Below the pieces are notes generated by a model, which saw only the letters and a list, made by a program, of their open reading frames with translations, made no database searches and was not told the DNA's origin. Positions 1 to 12,460 of a stretch of DNA of 64,000 nucleotides are shown here, piece by piece. A program made the translations under genes and the position numbers. This stretch comes from Batkoa obscura (taxonomy: Eukaryota > Entomophthoromycota > Entomophthoromycetes > Entomophthorales > Batkoaceae): contig JASVEC010000018.1 in assembly GCA_030770535.1 (NCBI GenBank), positions 620,001 to 684,000 on the forward strand, read 5' to 3'. The stretch's first letter is position 1, and every line of letters starts with the position of its first letter.

Positions 1-643
1 TTTTCATCATATAAATAATTTTGAATTTCAGCTTCCGTCAAGTTTTCTCCTGAAAATAACTCCTTTTCGTCCATGATCTTTTGTCTTAATAATGCAATTT
101 TTTGTTGCTCTCGAGCTTTTAAATATTCTTCTCTGGAATATACACGCAAATCTTGCATCTTTGCCTTCTTTAACTCAGGATCATTATATATTTTTTGTCG
201 CTCAATAAATTCTGGATTTAATTTAGAGCTTCGATCTTCAACTAACTAGTATTTATTAGCATTCAATTTCATGATTAATTTTTAATGATTACCTTTCTTG
301 TTTGATTTAAGTCTTTTTCTTTCAATCTTTTAGCAAACTCTTCTCTTTCTTTTACATCTTCATCCATCTCTTTTTCCTCTTTTGTGTAATTTTCTTCTTC
401 TAAAGCTAAAATGATTTAATATAAAAATTATCTTAAATGAATATATTGTTACGTAATTGCTCAAACCTTTGGTTATTGTTTTCCAAAACATCGCGATTTA
501 TTTCATTCTCATTTTCAGCCTCCCAGTCGTTATCTTTTTTTACTCTAATATTGTTTTTTTTCTAATATTTTAGTCAATTAGTAAGTTTAGTTAAAAAAAA
601 AATTTTTAGCTACCTCTTCATGTTTACGTTTTCTATCACTCAT
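1..643 (-). CDS. PRP2/DHX16-type DEAH-box splicing helicase, N-terminal part (cut by window edge)
   Basis: Four exons read on the minus strand: 643-614, 561-453, 405-293 and 245 to the window edge. Introns are about 47-51 nt with GT and AG ends, and phase is consistent throughout. About 165 residues are visible, beginning MSDRKRKHEE. The highly charged region carries EEFAKRLKEKDLNQTRK, followed by an R-x-EYLKAREQQ stretch and ELFSGENLTEAEIQ. These match in order the N-terminal domain of human DHX16 and related Prp2 proteins (ERDAFAERVRxRDKDRTR, REYLAKRE, EFLFGDVELSRHE). That family remodels the activated spliceosome before the first transesterification step. The helicase core lies outside the window, so the call rests on the N-terminus alone. 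The start lies 104 bp from the divergent RRP15 start. Confidence 0.75.
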
Positions 644-747
644 TATTTTAATTTTTTTAAAAAATAAGAATACCCTTATTGAGCTTCAAATTTAATTTAA
701 GCAAAGTTCAAAATTTTAAATTACCAACTTTTGTTAGTAAATTAAAA
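644..747. promoter_or_regulatory. Divergent intergenic region between PRP2-like gene and RRP15
   Basis: Only 104 bp separate the two divergent start codons, so both promoters must lie here or overlap the 5' untranslated regions. It is AT-rich. No specific factor site can be named by eye. Confidence 0.5.
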
Positions 748-1622
748 ATGGGATTCAAAAGAGAAAAGAGAAATGAAAAGGAAGAAGCGAAATATAAGCT
801 AAAAGTGAAAAGGGAAGAAGTAAAAGATGAAAGAGAATCTAGTGAAGAAGAAAGAGAAATGGAAGAATCCTCGGAGGAAGGACTTAATGAAGCTTCGGAT
901 GAGCATGAGTCAGGCGAGTCAGAGATTGATGATGAACCAGAGTTAGATTTAGAAAATAATGAGCCAAACAAAAGTAAATTTAATTCATTAGGATTTTAAA
1001 GAAACATAAATGACAAATAACTATAGAAAAAAAGAAAGCGTTCCATGATAACACTGACTTTACTAATATCATGGGCCAAATCTTAAACCAAACTTTAACT
1101 ACCGAAAAGGAAAATGTAGTTAGCTTATCTAAAATTAATAAGTTTACATGCTAAGTTTTGAATTTTATAGAATGCTATCTTATCCAAGTCCAAAGGGCTG
1201 ACTAAAAAAATTGAAGAAGAAAAGTTAGAATATAGAGCACGTAAGGCATTGATTAAAGAGAAAAAAGCCTTGAAAGAAAAGGACCATGTATTACCAGATA
1301 TCCGTACGATGGATTATGAAAGGAAGTTGAAAAAAGTAGCTACTAGTGGTGGTAAGCTAATTTTTAGCTTTTATTTTTGTTTTATTTAATATCATTTTTC
1401 ATCAATTTATTTAGTGGTTCGTTTATTCAATGCTATTCGAGTACAGCAAAAACAAGACAATTTAGATCACTTGGACTTGAAAAATGAAGAAAAAGTAGAA
1501 GGTAGAATTAATTTAATATAATCATTTTATGAAGTTTATTAAACCTTTCTATTTTAGTTGCTAAAATGTCCAAAGCTTCGTTCCTAGATATGCTCAAAGC
1601 TGGTAGTAATAACACTGCCTAA
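748..1622 (+). CDS. RRP15: RRP15-like pre-rRNA processing protein
   Basis: Five exons (748-973, 1027-1115, 1171-1351, 1415-1501, 1558-1622) give an in-frame 215-residue protein. The first third is very acidic and Lys/Glu-rich. The conserved RRP15 core follows: NAILSKSKGL, then YRARKALIKEKKALKEK, then YERKLKKVATSGVVRLFNAI, and a C-terminal KASFLDMLK. The KVAT(S/R)GVVxLFNA motif and the final SFLDxLK are diagnostic of the family. RRP15 is a nucleolar protein needed for processing of pre-60S rRNA precursors. The intron at 1352-1414 splits the GVV motif, and joining there restores it exactly. I chose ATG 748 because the upstream in-frame codons have no ATG. Confidence 0.9.
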
Positions 1623-2070
1623 ACAATACACCCTTTATTAGATAATTAAATATAGATCATTATTTATCTTCATTTATCTTCATTTACCTATTTTACACAT
1701 TGACTTATTTAGTATATTATGATATCTATCTGCTTTTTTAAAACCCATATATAATGAGGATATCTTTTTCGTTTAGTGCTTTGGCCATCTTTTAGGCAGC
1801 TTAAAATTTAAAATATTCTTTTTAAATTCTTGAAAACACCCCCAAATAAAAAATAGCCTTTATGGGCTTTAAATAAGTATTGTTTTTTGTAGAATCAATT
1901 TTTTTTATTAAGTAGGTGAGATTATAAGGTAACAGAATTAAAGATTATATATGGAAGGTGAGGTGAGAGCAGGGATAAAAATTAGTTAGCTAAATAAGGG
2001 ATACAATTTTATGAATTTAAACAAAAAAGCAAGGAGAGCTTAGTATAATGATAATAGAAAATGTTACATA
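1623..2070. other. Convergent intergenic region (RRP15 / KIN4-like)
   Basis: This 448-bp spacer lies between two converging genes and should hold both 3' untranslated regions and terminators. A stretch near 1748-1846 faintly resembles the dispersed 105-bp repeat but is too degenerate to call. Confidence 0.4.
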
Positions 2071-4947
<2,877 letters not shown>

Positions 4948-6471
4948 TATTAAATAAAAAAATGATTATTAGATGAATAAGGGGGTTAGTATAGGGTAGT
5001 CGAAATAGCTACAAGTTTTGAGAATAAAACTTAGATGAAAGATTGAATTAAAATTTAATAATTATAATTAAGGTTGGATTAATTGGGATAAATTTTACTA
5101 TTTGTTAAATAAATGTTAGCAAAATCTAAACACGTTCCCCTCCCAACTTGCAAAATGGTAAATGGATAACAATAACGGTAATTTAGATATTATTTCAATT
5201 GGATAACGCTCAACATTAGGGCTGTGATTGGCTAAAGGATGAAGATGATCTAATTTTCTAAATGGGTGAGCCCCAACTCATTCCATTCTAAATAAACCTA
5301 CTGCTATCTAGATTAACCAATTAAAAGGGTGAATGTTTTAAAATGTTTAATATTGAAACTAAATTCATCAAATTATCAATGCTATATTAAATACTATTAG
5401 CCACTTTTTATAATAAAATAAAGGGTTTTTTAATATTAAGGTTAAGTTAAAATCTTTCAATTTTTTGAGTTAGTTAAATACGCTTTATTTAATATGTTAT
5501 TTTTTTTAATAAAAATAAAAGATGGTTTTGTTATTATTAAACGTTAAAAAAGCTGCCCCTAAATTTTGTTCGCTTTGATTGAAATATTCTCATTGCGCAT
5601 ATTTTTTCTATTTTTATAGCGTATTGTTTACTCAAAAGTAATTGTTTTATCTTTATTTTTATTATTATGTGACTTTTATTACAGCCTTTATCTTTATTTA
5701 GTATTTTTGAGCTAAAATGTTTTATTTTTTACATTATTATATCATATTAATATAACAACTTATTTAAAACCTTCTTATATATTAAATTTTTATTTTAAAG
5801 TGCCACCAAACGAAAGTTTAGCAAAAAGTTTTACAAACTATCAACTTTAACTGGAAATTAGTATCACAAGAATTACCTGATATTATTAAGTACTAATAGT
5901 AATGATAACAAATAATACAAAATTATTAATTATTAATTAAAAAAGTGGTGAAATAAAAGCTATAGAACTATGAAAACACGAACTTTGTAGCTTGTTTATT
6001 AATCTTCCCTAAATTTAAACCTGTTCAATTTAATCTTATTATGATTCAAACCTATTTTTATAATAATGATAAGAATGATATTAAAAATAATACATTATAT
6101 TCTCAAATAATGAACTTTTAATTAATTATAAACTATATTTTATTTTATTTCATTTTTCAATTAATACGGCCCAAAAGTGGCGTACATTAAACAGGTACCT
6201 TAATAGTTTTAACAATATTTCAAAATAAAAATATGCAAATATTGAAGTAATTTTCTTCGGAAATTATTTTAATTCGCACTACATTATCCTATGCTTTATT
6301 CACTTTTGCTTAATCATCGTTGAAAGTTTTTAAAACAGCTTTCAATATATGCCTCCTTTTAGGCCGTATTATCTAAACAGAAATACTGTTTGTTGTCATT
6401 TAATAATAAACTCTTGTACATAACTTAAAATTGAACAGCAAAACAAAATCTCCAAACTTCAAAAACGGTAA

Positions 6472-6575
6472 TTGGGGATGTATTTCTGTGTTTAAGAATT
6501 TTACTAACAATTTTTCCACTCAAATAACGCTTAAAAGATGGAAAAAGTAATGAAGCCAAAAAAACAGCTCCATAT
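6472..6575 (-). mobile_element. MITE-like 105-bp repeat, copy 1
   Basis: It starts TTGGGGATGTATTTCTGTG and carries the family core AAGAATTTTACTAACAA, then GATGGAAAAAGTAATGAAGC, ending in CAGCTCCATAT. It is the reverse orientation relative to the 32594 copy. The right end is degenerate. It carries no coding sequence. Confidence 0.7.
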
Positions 6576-6779
6576 TTTGATACATGTTTCGATAAATATT
6601 TTTAAGATTTATAAAATGTATTAAACATATGCTTATTATTATTTTAATTATTATAATAAAAATTACTATGTAAAAAAGCAATGCCATTATTATTTATAAT
6701 TTATAACTTTTATTAAATGAATTTTACTATTTATAATGAAAATTCTTTTTACTTTTTTAAATAAATTTTATTTCAAAGG

Positions 6780-6873
6780 TATGAGAGTGTATTTTGTTTA
6801 AGAATTTTACTAACAATCTTTCTACTCATAGTGTTGAAAAATGGAGTGATGAAATCAAAAAACATCCTTATAT
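6780..6873 (-). mobile_element. MITE-like 105-bp repeat, copy 2
   Basis: A diverged copy: GAGAGTGTATTTTGTTTAAG, the core AGAATTTTACTAACAATC, then TGGAGTGATGAAATC and end CATCCTTATAT. It has the same orientation as copy 1, about 200 bp downstream. Confidence 0.62.
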
Positions 6874-7130
6874 GTTTTAAACTTTTTTTTAGCTTTATAA
6901 AGTGATAAATAACAATTCATTCAAACAAGACAGTATCTAAATTTACTTTTGTATGTTATTATTCCACACATAGTTTTGAAGTAAAAATAAAGACTAACTT
7001 TGATTTATTAATATTCTTTTAAAAAGAAGTATATTATCTCTATATGCATAGCAGTAATAAAGTATATTAAGCTGTGATTAAAGTTAAAAACCAAATCTTT
7101 ATATTAGTAATAAACCTATTAACAACCCTT

Positions 7131-8783
7131 TTAATTATTAAAAAGTATAAAAAAGAATAGAAACCAAGTTGCAAAGAGGAGTATAAGAACAAGTATTACA
7201 AATATAATATTCCATTCCTTTTTGAATATTTTAACTTCTATTTTCTTTCTTACCAATAAATAAAATACAACGGATGCTATCAAATTAGCTACAGTTAAAT
7301 ATTTAAAAATCCCTAACACAATTCCATAATCTTTAGCTTTATCTTGTGTGTGATCTTGGGCATATCCTAATAATGTATCAAGCAAAGAGGATCCCATATG
7401 ATCAACAGCACGATGCAATCCCAACAAAGTGCCAACTTTAAAATCGTGTTTCCCCTTTAATAACAATAGATCGGGTGCTATAGTAGCCAACGATAGTGGC
7501 CCACAGCCTAAAGATATAGCGAATAAGACAATACTTGGGATAGGACTATTTATGATTGAGCTATCTAAGATTAAAAAACAAACCAAAAGACATACTGATG
7601 CTGAAATAACTAATAACAGATTATTATTTTAGTTTCAGTTATTTTAAATTTATATTTACTAAATTGCGGCTGCGGTTTGTTAAACCTATCGACCAAAAAG
7701 CCAAACAGGGGACATAAAATTATTGGTAGTCCCAAACTGATAGATGCTTGCCAACCCGCAGCAACTTGAGTTGTATCAAATGTATGTAATATTAGGTTAC
7801 TATAAAAGTAATAAACTACTATCATTAAATATATTAATAGTTTTACCTAGCTAAATGTAAAAATGGAGTCCAGATAGAGCCAAATGAAAGTGTTAAGACA
7901 ACCACATAATACCAGGTTATAAAATCAAAATTTAAAATTGTATCATAAACCAACAACAATCTTTGTTTAAAGTTGACTTTTTTAACCTGGATTATATCTT
8001 CGTTATTTGTTAACTCATACTCTTCAGGTACTTGTATGTCTGCATTTAATGGAATAAACGGATGGATCTTATCTTGAGCCTTTGATAGTTTCATATAGAT
8101 AATGGACAAAGAAAACGAAATGAAAGTTAATATGGTAGTAAACCAAAATATAGACCCGTAAAAATTAAACCACTCCACTAAATGGGCAACTAAACCTGAA
8201 GCTAAAAACCCTGACTAACATAATTAGTAACTTGTTGATTTTATATTTCTATCTTATTTACCAATTTCCCAATAGCAAATAAGGAACCCATAGCTAATGA
8301 AAGGTTTTCTGCTAAAAATGTGTTTACCAATATAGTTTCTTGTATAGTTACTATTCCTCCAGCACCTAATCCAAATAAACATTGTCCTAAACCCAATACG
8401 AAGAATTGAATTGATCTAGGCATAAAAGTAGCAGCTATTGCCATTAATAGTTCACCAATAAAGATGGCTAAAGTAGCATAAAACGATGTTAATTCAGTTC
8501 CTAACTCGTCACTTAAAATACCTCCAACTATTGGAGTAACTGTTTGAAATAGTAGTAGCGAACTTTGTAATAAACCAAACTGAGTATTCGTTATGTTTAA
8601 TTCCTAAAACTTTAAATATATATTGTATTATTTTAAATTTATTTTGATATAAAAGCTTACTCTTTTTAAGTTATCCTTTATTGGTGCTAAAGTATGGGCT
8701 GCAAAGTGAGAGCCTATCGACATAAAACTTGCACACCCAAAGGTTGCTATCCTATATAGCTTTTTCTGATCTATCAGTATCAT
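7131..8783 (-). CDS. Major facilitator superfamily transporter (MFSD1-like)
   Basis: Five exons on the minus strand give about 480 residues with many hydrophobic segments. The N-terminal half starts near MILIDQKKLYRIATFGCASF and contains APIKDNLKRELNITNTQFG, then SDELGTELT, an MFS loop 2-3 type motif (G-x-x-x-D). The central loop is charged (residues about 205-240). The second half carries GFLVDRFNKPQ, the matching motif after TM8, and GLHRAVDHMGSSLLDTLLGY. This organisation resembles MFSD1 and related eukaryotic MFS carriers; MFSD1 itself exports dipeptides from lysosomes. The substrate here cannot be read from sequence. It could equally be another organellar MFS family. Exon joins were set by keeping frame across GT/AG junctions. 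Confidence 0.78.
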
Positions 8784-8970
8784 TCTTAACGTTTACTTTT
8801 ATAAACACTAGTTCTTTTCTGTAATAAGTTAAAAGTTAAATATTTACGTATTTCAAATATTCCATTCACAGTTCCAATTTTAAAGTTTTAACCAATTACT
8901 GCTAACTAAAAAGCATTTCTAATTCATCTGAGACTTATTTTTTAGGTCTCTTTAACCCTTTAAGTATTGA

Positions 8971-9073
8971 ATATGAGGCCATTTTTTTGGTTTCATCACT
9001 TTTTCCATTTTTTAAGAGCTATTTAAGCAGAAAGGTTGTTAGTAAAATTCTTAAACAGAAAAATGCACCTCCA
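8971..9073 (+). mobile_element. MITE-like 105-bp repeat, copy 3 (left arm of inverted pair)
   Basis: It runs from ATATGAGGCCATTTTTTTGG through TTGTTAGTAAAATTCTTAAA to AAATGCACCTCC. The inner end still resembles the family's usual ACATCCCC end, so this copy may be a complete short element. It has the same orientation as the 32594 copy. Confidence 0.72.
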
Positions 9074-9640
9074 ATTAATTAGGTCACAAAAGGATTGTAT
9101 TAATTTAATAAATTTTTGTCACAATAATCTTATACCCTTATTAAAACGAATTTGCCCAGAAAGTTAAATTACCTTAAACTATCTTATACAATTAGTACAA
9201 CCAGTTTTCATACCCTTTAAAAAAAATTGAAGTGAATTAATTACTTCTATAATATCATCTTATTGTAAAAAACAAATCTATGAAATTGAATAAAATATGA
9301 AGCATTTATTATAAAAACAGTTATATCTGCTTCAATTTTTTTTATCTTTTTAAAAGGTACAAGGACTAATTTCCATCAATTGTAGTATAACTGAGTAGAA
9401 ACCCAAATTTGTCGTATTTCACATTAACTACATCGTGATGCTACTAAGTCATATAATGTTGAATAGCACCTGCCTCAACGAAGTTGCATTCTTATATCAA
9501 ATGATATTCGAATGATATAACTTAACGATGAGATTAGTAAAACTAGTCAATCGATTAATCTCATTACCTTTAAACCTCCTGAAGCAATTTAGTTTCAGTC
9601 AAAACCTCTATTGAGGAAGGACCAAGTTCAACTAAGATAT

Positions 9641-9737
9641 ATCCATATATATTTTAAGGATTTTACTAACAACCTTTCTGCTTAAATAGCTCTTAAAAAA
9701 TGGAAAAAGTGATGAAACCAAAAAAATGGCCTCATAT
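9641..9737 (-). mobile_element. MITE-like 105-bp repeat, copy 4 (right arm of inverted pair)
   Basis: It has the core TTTTACTAACAACC, then TGGAAAAAGTGATGAAACC and the outer end TGGCCTCATAT. It is identical in inverse to copy 3 over 77 bp, while its inner end is degenerate. Confidence 0.72.
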
Positions 9738-10308
9738 GTTTGTGATCTTTTTTTAATGAAAAAATAATTTCCCTATTTTTTTTATTGTGGGAATTAATTA
9801 TCTTAATAATGAATCCTTTCAGTATCAAACAATAAAAAAATAGATCAATTTTTTTAAAGAGCAGCTCATTTAACTAAAGTTTAATGTTAACTATGCTAAA
9901 TTGAACGAGATTCCTATCATAAACAAACTGGAAAAAAAGTCATAAAGATTTCTTATAATTAAACTGAAAAAAAATTCGTGTTTTGGGAGTGATTACTTAA
10001 AACTTCTTTCTGTTGCCTTGTTCAAAATATTCCAATACAAATTTATCCATACTAAAAATTATCAATTTTTGGTTGCAACAGTAATTTTTTTAAACCTGTT
10101 AAAATAAAATTTGTATGTAAATTCTTTACTGATATTGCAATCAATAACTGGGAATTTTTAACATGTATAAATTTATACTGAAATATCTTGAACAATCTAA
10201 TAAATTTGTAACTATTTCATTAAAAAGGTGCAAAGATCCATTGAAAAATTAACATTATTATAACCAAAATAATACTCAAACATAATAATTTATTTTTAAA
10301 CATCAATA

Positions 10309-11106
10309 TTAGAGCCCTTTTTCGTGGTTGCCTTGGGCATAAAATTCATCCAAAGTATTTACGATTTTATCCAATGCTTCCAACCAATCTTTAAGCTCAA
10401 CTTGGACTTTAACTGGGTCTGGCCCTAATTTTTTATAAAAATCAACACGATATGGACAAGCTTTCATAGCCAACTAAATAATCAAAAGTTAAGATAAGTC
10501 TTTGTACAACATTAATATAAATACCGAAAAGATTGGAGCAATTAAAAAGGAATGATACTTTTTAAGTGTACGAGCATAAGCCTCATTGAAAGAGACCGAA
10601 AGCTCTTCAGTTGGCCTTGAAGAGTTCTGCTTCAATGCTTCACAAATAAAGCGCAAACCTCTTTTATGAAACGTTTAACATTAAAACTATTTCGAAATAA
10701 TAATTCTACCTTTTTAACCATAATAAACCTTGAGTTGCTACTCTTTTGCTGCCTAATCCTACTTCACTTTCTACAATTTTTTGTAAAGTGGTGTATTCTG
10801 TTGGATTTTCCAAATACTTCTTACGTATTTTCTATTTGCTTTATTAATATTGAATGGACAAGTAATAAAAATTATCTTACTGCAACATTTCCATTCATAT
10901 CTGATTTAACTGGTGCAAAAGCGGTTGCATGCAATAAATCTATTTCATATTTAGTATTATTAATTTGTACCAACTATCTATTTACCGAATAAACTGACTA
11001 AAGACTCAGTAGCTTCTAAGAAGGATACAACTTCAATTCCCTTTTCAGTTGGTACATCGACGTAACTCTTTACAATGCTATCAAAATAACTAACCTGTGC
11101 ACTCAT
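10309..11106 (-). CDS. Glycolipid transfer protein (GLTP family)
   Basis: Five exons on the minus strand give about 200 residues, close to the usual GLTP length. The sugar-headgroup site is intact: PVKSDMNGNVAK holds the Asp, Asn and Lys ligands, GLLWLKRGL the stacking Trp, and TLKKYHSFL the His. IFSLAMKACPYRVDFYKKLG is the conserved C-terminal segment. GLTP proteins carry glycosphingolipids such as glucosylceramide between membranes in the cytosol; fungal relatives include Podospora HET-C2. The start MSAQVSYFDSIVK is the first ATG of the chain. Introns interrupt the protein after SLVSLF, after GNVA, within LKR and after IFS. Together with the sphingolipid desaturase at 26 kb this suggests the organism makes and moves glucosylceramide-type lipids; that link is inference. 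Confidence 0.92.
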
Positions 11107-11466
11107 TATATTTTAAAAAAAGCTAAACATAAATATGTGAATTCATTAAATTTATATTCCTTTATCCCCATTTTCTTTCTCTTTTATTGGTCAACTAGTA
11201 ATATTAATTTAATTTCATGGCGTTGTCATCATGTAAGTTGAATTGATTTTAATAAAGGCTGAAAAAGCTTTTTGGGCATTTTTTTTTTTTGCTCATTTTA
11301 GATCAATTTTAGTAAGTCTATAGTTCAACTTAAATCAATTTATCACTTATTTATCATTACTATTTTTATTAAGTTTTATAAACAGTATTCAAGAAATCTA
11401 TAAAAAAGAAAATTTTTCTTATAGCTTAATTATAAAATGTTTTGGTTAGATAAATTTTGAACATTT
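11107..11466. other. Intergenic region between GLTP and COX16 genes
   Basis: 360 bp of AT-rich sequence between two minus-strand genes. It should contain the GLTP promoter and the COX16 3' end. Nothing specific is seen apart from a T run near 11279. Confidence 0.4.
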
Positions 11467-11793
11467 TTATTCATCATCTCTTTCAACTCTTTTAATTTCC
11501 CAGTTTTCCAAGTTATCTCTAGATTCCATCAACTTCCAATATTCTTCTTGAAGGTTAACTTGTCTTTTGTTTTCGTCTAGTTTCAACATATCTTTCTTCT
11601 TTAAAGTTTTAAGCCTCGTCTTTTGATAGTCATATCTGGTCTGTGTGAAATTAGTAGCAGCGAAAGAAGCTCCAACAATAATAGTTATAAACGGTAGTCC
11701 AAAAAACAAAAATGGGTTTTTTTGAATCTTTGAATATATTTTTTCCGAAAACGTTCCTCTAGATATCTTCCTTTTAACTGGAAATACTGCCAT
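11467..11793 (-). CDS. COX16: COX16, cytochrome c oxidase assembly protein
   Basis: A single-exon 108-residue protein, the normal size for the family. One membrane segment lies at about residues 30-47 (FLFFGLPFITIIVGASFAAT). It is followed by the COX16 signature TQTRYDYQ, then KRQVNLQEEYWKL and the C-terminal NWEIKRVERD. COX16 sits in the mitochondrial inner membrane and helps assemble complex IV, working around copper delivery to COX2 and early COX1 modules. The N-terminus is basic, suitable for mitochondrial import. There is no sign of an intron or truncation. Confidence 0.93.
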   Translation of the reverse strand: MAVFPVKRKISRGTFSEKIYSKIQKNPFLFFGLPFITIIVGASFAATNFTQTRYDYQKTRLKTLKKKDMLKLDENKRQVNLQEEYWKLMESRDNLENWEIKRVERDDE

Positions 11794-12460
11794 CGTTAAA
11801 GTTTAGTTTAATAAATATGAAAAGTTGTTTTTGGTTCTTTTTTGAGTTTAATATTTCATTTTCAAGCTGCAATTTTGTACTAAGTAAATATTTTTTGAAA
11901 CAAAATTCATAGGCTAGAAATTATTTATGAAATCGAAAAATTATTAGTAAATTAGCAAAAGGATCTTGAGCTTAGTTTTTCCCAGTTAAAACTAATGCCA
12001 GGTTTATTTTAGATAATAGGTGTACTAACAACAATAATCGCTCCCAAGAAATTAAAAAGAATGTCAATAAAATATTAAATACTAATTAATATTAAATACT
12101 GACTAATACAAGATATGCTAACCAATCATAATATTAGTAGTATGAAGAGGATAAAGCTGATACTAAAACTTCGTACTACTTCAAAAACTGGTGATTTAAC
12201 CCACAGATAATAATTTACATTTATAGAAGATCAAAATTATTTCAAGGCCAATAAAAGCATCCTATCGCCCAAAGATTAAGCATTTAATTTGTCGAAACAA
12301 AGCATAATGAAGGCTCAAATTAAGCTATTTTATTGGGTATTCCGCAAAAGTAAAAAACCCCAAAACAATAAAAGTAAAAAGTAGTAAAAAAATAAAAGAT
12401 AACTTTTTTATTAATAAGAGTGAGCTAAGGGGAAGACTAATAACCAAGGATACTAATAAA
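11794..12460. other. Divergent intergenic region (COX16 / RPO41)
   Basis: 667 bp between divergent starts of two nuclear genes for mitochondrial proteins. It must hold both promoters. No shared motif could be identified by eye. Confidence 0.4.

Larger units (their letters stand above)
4948..7130. other. Long intergenic region with two dispersed repeats
   Basis: About 2.2 kb without a supportable gene: no long open frame, and no exon chain with good splice signals in either strand. It holds two copies of the 105-bp repeat (6472-6575 and 6780-6873). The first few hundred bases after 4947 should contain the KIN4-like promoter. Confidence 0.6.
8971..9737. mobile_element. Candidate non-autonomous DNA transposon with 77-bp perfect terminal inverted repeats
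   Basis: The left arm 8971-9047, starting ATATGAGGCCATTTTTTTGG, is the exact reverse complement of 9661-9737, which ends TGGCCTCATAT. Similarity extends about 8 bp further inward with one mismatch. The 613-bp interior has no usable open frame. Both outer ends can be read as TA flanking TGAGG...CCTCA, a layout consistent with TA target duplication as in Tc1/mariner elements. The arms are members of the 105-bp repeat family, so a chance pairing of two related short insertions in opposite orientation is an alternative. No transposase is present. Confidence 0.5.
8784..10308. other. Intergenic region containing the inverted-repeat element
   Basis: About 1.5 kb with no gene. It contains the 767-bp inverted-repeat structure at 8971-9737. 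The remaining part (9738-10308) is plain AT-rich sequence leading to the 3' end of the GLTP gene. Confidence 0.6.

Noticed and set aside
1748-1846. Possible further copy of the 105-bp repeat
   Set aside because: Only scattered matches (TTTTAGGCAGC, AAATTCTTGAAAACACCCCC). The ordered blocks seen in other copies are missing.
10666-10992. Plus-strand open frame of 108 codons
   Set aside because: It runs antisense through exons and introns of the GLTP gene, has no recognisable motif, and the GLTP reading explains the region.
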